Shown here piece after piece: positions 61,674 to 64,000 of a stretch of 64,000 bases of DNA. The stretch is taken from positions 1 through 64,000 of the forward strand of contig NZ_BSFQ01000001.1 of NCBI RefSeq assembly GCF_027922425.1, given 5' to 3'. Position 1 is the first letter of the stretch; each line of letters starts with the position of its first letter. The position numbers were made by a program, and so were the translations under genes. Source of the stretch: Pseudonocardia halophobica (GTDB taxonomy: Bacteria > Actinomycetota > Actinomycetes > Mycobacteriales > Pseudonocardiaceae). Below the pieces are notes generated by a model, which ran no database searches, had not been told where the DNA came from, and saw only the letters and a program-made list of their open reading frames with translations.

Positions 61674-63761
61674 CTAGCGGGCCTGGCGCTCGGGTCCGCG
61701 CTGGCCCGCGATGTGCGGGGCGGCGTGCGGGCGGGCGTTCTTCACCCGGTGCTTCCCGCGGGCCAGCCGGGCGCCGACGAGCTGCTCGGACAGCTCCCGG
61801 GCCAGCCGCGGGTGCGGCGAGCGGAGCTCGGCATTGCGGGCGTCGAGGAGCCTGCGGAGGGGACTCGACTGCTCCGGCAGCGGCGCGACCGCGGGGAAGG
61901 CCTGGGTCGGCGGCTCGACGAGCGGCAGCGGGACCACGGTCGGCAGTGCCCGGGTCGCCGGGTCCCGCCGCGCCTCGGTGCTGTCGACTGCCGCAGCGGG
62001 CTCCGGTGCGGGGCGCGGGCGGCGGGGCTTGCGCTCCGGCCAGGAGCCGGCGCCGCTCAGCCCGATCGCGACCTCGGGCTCGAGATGGACGGCGGGCAGG
62101 ACGGCCGTGGCGGGGTCGCGACGGGCCGCGTCGGTGTCGATCGGCACACCCAGAGCAGGGCCGTCGACGGCCGGGACGACCGGGAGCGGCGCGGTCCGCG
62201 GGGCGGACGGGGTGTCGGGACGGTCAGCGGCGGCCGGCCGCGGGCCGGTCGGGACGGACGGCATGCGGGCCACCTCCGGGTCGGGATCGGGAACGGCGCG
62301 GCCACCGGCGGGCGCCGCGAGCTCGGGAACGGGCGCGACGGCCCGGGGGTCCGGCGCGGTCCGCGCGGGGGGCACGACGGGAACGGGCGCCCCACCGACG
62401 CGCACGGAGCCCCCCTCCTCCGCCCGCCGCGGCGCGGGGGCCACCGGCACCGGCAGGACCACGGCGGGGCCGGTCGGGACGAGCCGGGCGAGCACCGCGG
62501 GCAGGTGGTCCCGGACCTCGGCCACGCGCTGTGCCCACAGCGCCGGCAGCTCCTTCATCGCGGCCCGTGCCGGCTCCTCGACGTGCCGGTACAGCAGGTG
62601 CGCGGCGGGCACGGCCCCGACCAGCACGAGCAGGGCGAGGACGTGCGCCAGGACGCCGTGGGGTGCGAGGAGGGAGCTGCCGCCGAAGCCGCCGTAGCGG
62701 CGCAGCGCGAGCCAGAAGACCTCGAACATCGGGATGTGGATCAGGTAGAGCGCGTAGGAGATCCGCCCGCCGTGCACCATCGCCGGCCGCGAGAGCCACC
62801 GCGCGACGCCCCGGTCGGCCAGGGCGAGCGCACCGACCAGCACCGGGAACAGCACCAGGACGGCGCCCCCGCGGCCCGGGCCGACGAGCTCGCCGGCCAC
62901 CAGCCCGACGGCAATGAGCACCGGCGTGACCGAGGCGACGACGGAGGCCGGGCGGCGGACGCCGGACCGGTGCCGCAGCCGTCGCACCGCGAGGAAGGTC
63001 AGGATCCCGGCGCCGAACCCGCAGAGGATGCGGACGAGCCAGCTCCACGGGTAGTAGGGGCTGCCGGTGGTCAGGTAGGACGCGGCGATCGGCGTCATCA
63101 GCGCGAGCGCGCCGCCGGCCAGCACCCCGACGGGCAGGTTCCGCATCCGGTGGAACCCCACGGCGACCAGCGGGAACAGCAGGTAGGCGAGCCATTCGGC
63201 GCTGATCGACCAGGTGGCCCCGACCCAGGACGCGCCGTCGAGGTACGGGTCGTCCCAGAGCTGCACCATGACCAGCTGCTGCAGCCACTCGCCGGGGCTC
63301 AGCACCGGCTGGACGGCCTGGAAGGCGATGTCCCGGTCGCTGCCGTAGACGGCGCGGGCCACGAGCCAGATGCCGAACATGTGGAGGACCAGCGCGTAGG
63401 CCGGCCAGATCCGGCAGGCCCGCGCCCACACGAAGCGACCGGTCGCGCCGGCGGTGAGCCGCGGACCGAGCTGCTCCAGGTACGTGTAGGCGATCACGAA
63501 CCCGCTGAGCACGAAGAAGAGGTCCACGCCGAGCGCACCCTGCGTGACCCACGGCCCGAGCAGCCCGCTCACCACGGCGACGCCCGGCAGCGCGGTGAAG
63601 TGGAAGTGGAACAGCACGACCCACGCGGCGGCGACGGCGCGCAGACCGGTCAGGGCGCGCAGCTCGCCGCCTCCGGCAGGGGGAGAACCGGGGGCCGGCC
63701 CCGTGCTCGGCATGGCGTCCGACACGGTCGCGTGCTCGGCGGTCGTGGTCACATCGACCAC
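61674..63761 (-). CDS. Acyltransferase family 3 (OafA-like) with proline-rich tail
   Basis: A 695-residue protein: residues about 30-390 form the ten-helix acyltransferase-3 domain (LTGLRAVAAAWVVLFHFHF, FFVLSGFVIAY, WSISAEWLAYLLFPLV), which O-acylates surface sugars. The last 300 residues are disordered, rich in P, A, V and R with repeated ARRDPAT and LPxV segments, ending in a basic KHRVKNARPHAA tail. Such a tail is longer than usual and is probably cytoplasmic. GTG 63761; the stop lies 4 bp after the Emb stop. Confidence 0.88.
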   Translation of the reverse strand: MVDVTTTAEHATVSDAMPSTGPAPGSPPAGGGELRALTGLRAVAAAWVVLFHFHFTALPGVAVVSGLLGPWVTQGALGVDLFFVLSGFVIAYTYLEQLGPRLTAGATGRFVWARACRIWPAYALVLHMFGIWLVARAVYGSDRDIAFQAVQPVLSPGEWLQQLVMVQLWDDPYLDGASWVGATWSISAEWLAYLLFPLVAVGFHRMRNLPVGVLAGGALALMTPIAASYLTTGSPYYPWSWLVRILCGFGAGILTFLAVRRLRHRSGVRRPASVVASVTPVLIAVGLVAGELVGPGRGGAVLVLFPVLVGALALADRGVARWLSRPAMVHGGRISYALYLIHIPMFEVFWLALRRYGGFGGSSLLAPHGVLAHVLALLVLVGAVPAAHLLYRHVEEPARAAMKELPALWAQRVAEVRDHLPAVLARLVPTGPAVVLPVPVAPAPRRAEEGGSVRVGGAPVPVVPPARTAPDPRAVAPVPELAAPAGGRAVPDPDPEVARMPSVPTGPRPAAADRPDTPSAPRTAPLPVVPAVDGPALGVPIDTDAARRDPATAVLPAVHLEPEVAIGLSGAGSWPERKPRRPRPAPEPAAAVDSTEARRDPATRALPTVVPLPLVEPPTQAFPAVAPLPEQSSPLRRLLDARNAELRSPHPRLARELSEQLVGARLARGKHRVKNARPHAAPHIAGQRGPERQAR

Positions 63762-63839
63762 AACGATGCCTCCGAGTAGCCGTCACGGGCGTCCCCCACA
63801 GAGCGCCCGAACGGCCCAACGTGTTACACAGAGTGTCGT

Positions 63840-63857
63840 AACTACATGGATGTAGTT
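63840..63857. promoter_or_regulatory. 18-bp palindrome upstream of the acyltransferase
   Basis: AACTACAT-GG-ATGTAGTT, perfect 8-bp arms, in an AT-richer patch between two divergent genes. Probably an operator of a dimeric regulator; the regulator is not identified. Confidence 0.6.
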
Positions 63858-63957
63858 CTGAATGCCCGGACCGGATGACAGCCGGACGACAGTGTGCCGC
63901 ACCACCCCGGAGGACGGGTCGAGCGGCCCGCCGGGCCGGGAGATAGCCTCGGGCGTC

Positions 63958-64000
63958 GTGCTGACCACCGACACGGTGGACGAGGCACGCCGCAGCTCCC
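63958..64000 (+). CDS. Start of a gene cut by the window edge
   Basis: A GTG at 63958 opens a frame (LTTDTVDEARRSS) that runs off the end of the window. Only 14 codons are visible, so neither family nor reality can be tested; it is listed because a divergent promoter region with a palindrome precedes it. Confidence 0.3.
   Translation, partial: MLTTDTVDEARRSS

Noticed and set aside
1..64000. CRISPR arrays, rRNA operons or intact insertion sequences
   Set aside because: No spaced direct repeats, rRNA-like stretches or complete transposase genes were seen.

Overview
The window comes from a very GC-rich actinomycete of the mycolic-acid/arabinogalactan lineage. A Pseudonocardia-like member of Pseudonocardiaceae fits best. 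The main evidence is an arabinogalactan block at 42.9-61.7 kb: proteasome activator Bpa, Wzm/Wzt exporter, GlfT1, a GtrA protein, DprE1/DprE2 and an Emb arabinosyltransferase. It follows the order of the M. tuberculosis Rv3780-Rv3795 neighbourhood but carries large insertions. An NDMA-dependent alcohol dehydrogenase and an MftG-like GMC oxidoreductase point to mycofactocin-dependent alcohol metabolism. Assignment to genus is inference; there is no rRNA in the window.

Layout. 0.1-6.3 kb: a cytochrome P450, then a leftward set of ring-cleavage type genes (NicX-like dioxygenase, NicE-like maleate isomerase, acyl-CoA ligase), then an ECF41-type sigma factor diverging from its usual partner, a carboxymuconolactone-decarboxylase-like protein. 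Two face-to-face ECF41-like promoters lie between them. 6.3-13.7 kb: a frameshifted gene, NDMA-dependent alcohol dehydrogenase with a convergent GAF-AAA-Fis activator, a GT-C glycosyltransferase, an RsbW-like anti-sigma ATPase and an HPP-CBS membrane protein. 13.7-16.2 kb: a scar of mobile DNA next to tRNA-Arg, with a serine-recombinase tail, a TetR/oxidoreductase pair with two perfect operators, and a broken tyrosine integrase. 16.2-42.9 kb: mostly core and accessory metabolism (acetoacetyl-CoA synthetase, an aromatic/histidinol-phosphate aminotransferase, GlsB-type stress proteins, GH16, BenE transporter, M3 and M18 peptidases, MHS transporter with amidase, a threonine-synthase-like enzyme, an orphan ATP synthase b-like protein, three tRNAs in total).

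42.9-63.8 kb: the cell-wall block. Wzm/Wzt and GlfT1 start and export the lipid-linked galactan, DprE1/DprE2 make decaprenyl-phospho-arabinose, and Emb uses that donor. Between and after them sit a divergent pair of paralogous multi-spanning proteins, an AbiEi-like gene, a nitroreductase, a methyltransferase/GT4/flippase operon and a large acyltransferase with a proline-rich tail. These look like lineage-specific envelope polysaccharide functions.

The most unusual signal is a family of four dispersed palindromic repeats (about 64 bp: a 42-bp palindrome plus a one-sided conserved 22-bp arm) placed exactly at gene 3' ends. They supply stop codons, and sometimes the last residues, of five genes. 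Two inward-facing copies bracket the AbiEi-like gene inside the arabinogalactan cluster. All statements rest on reading the sequence; no searches were run.
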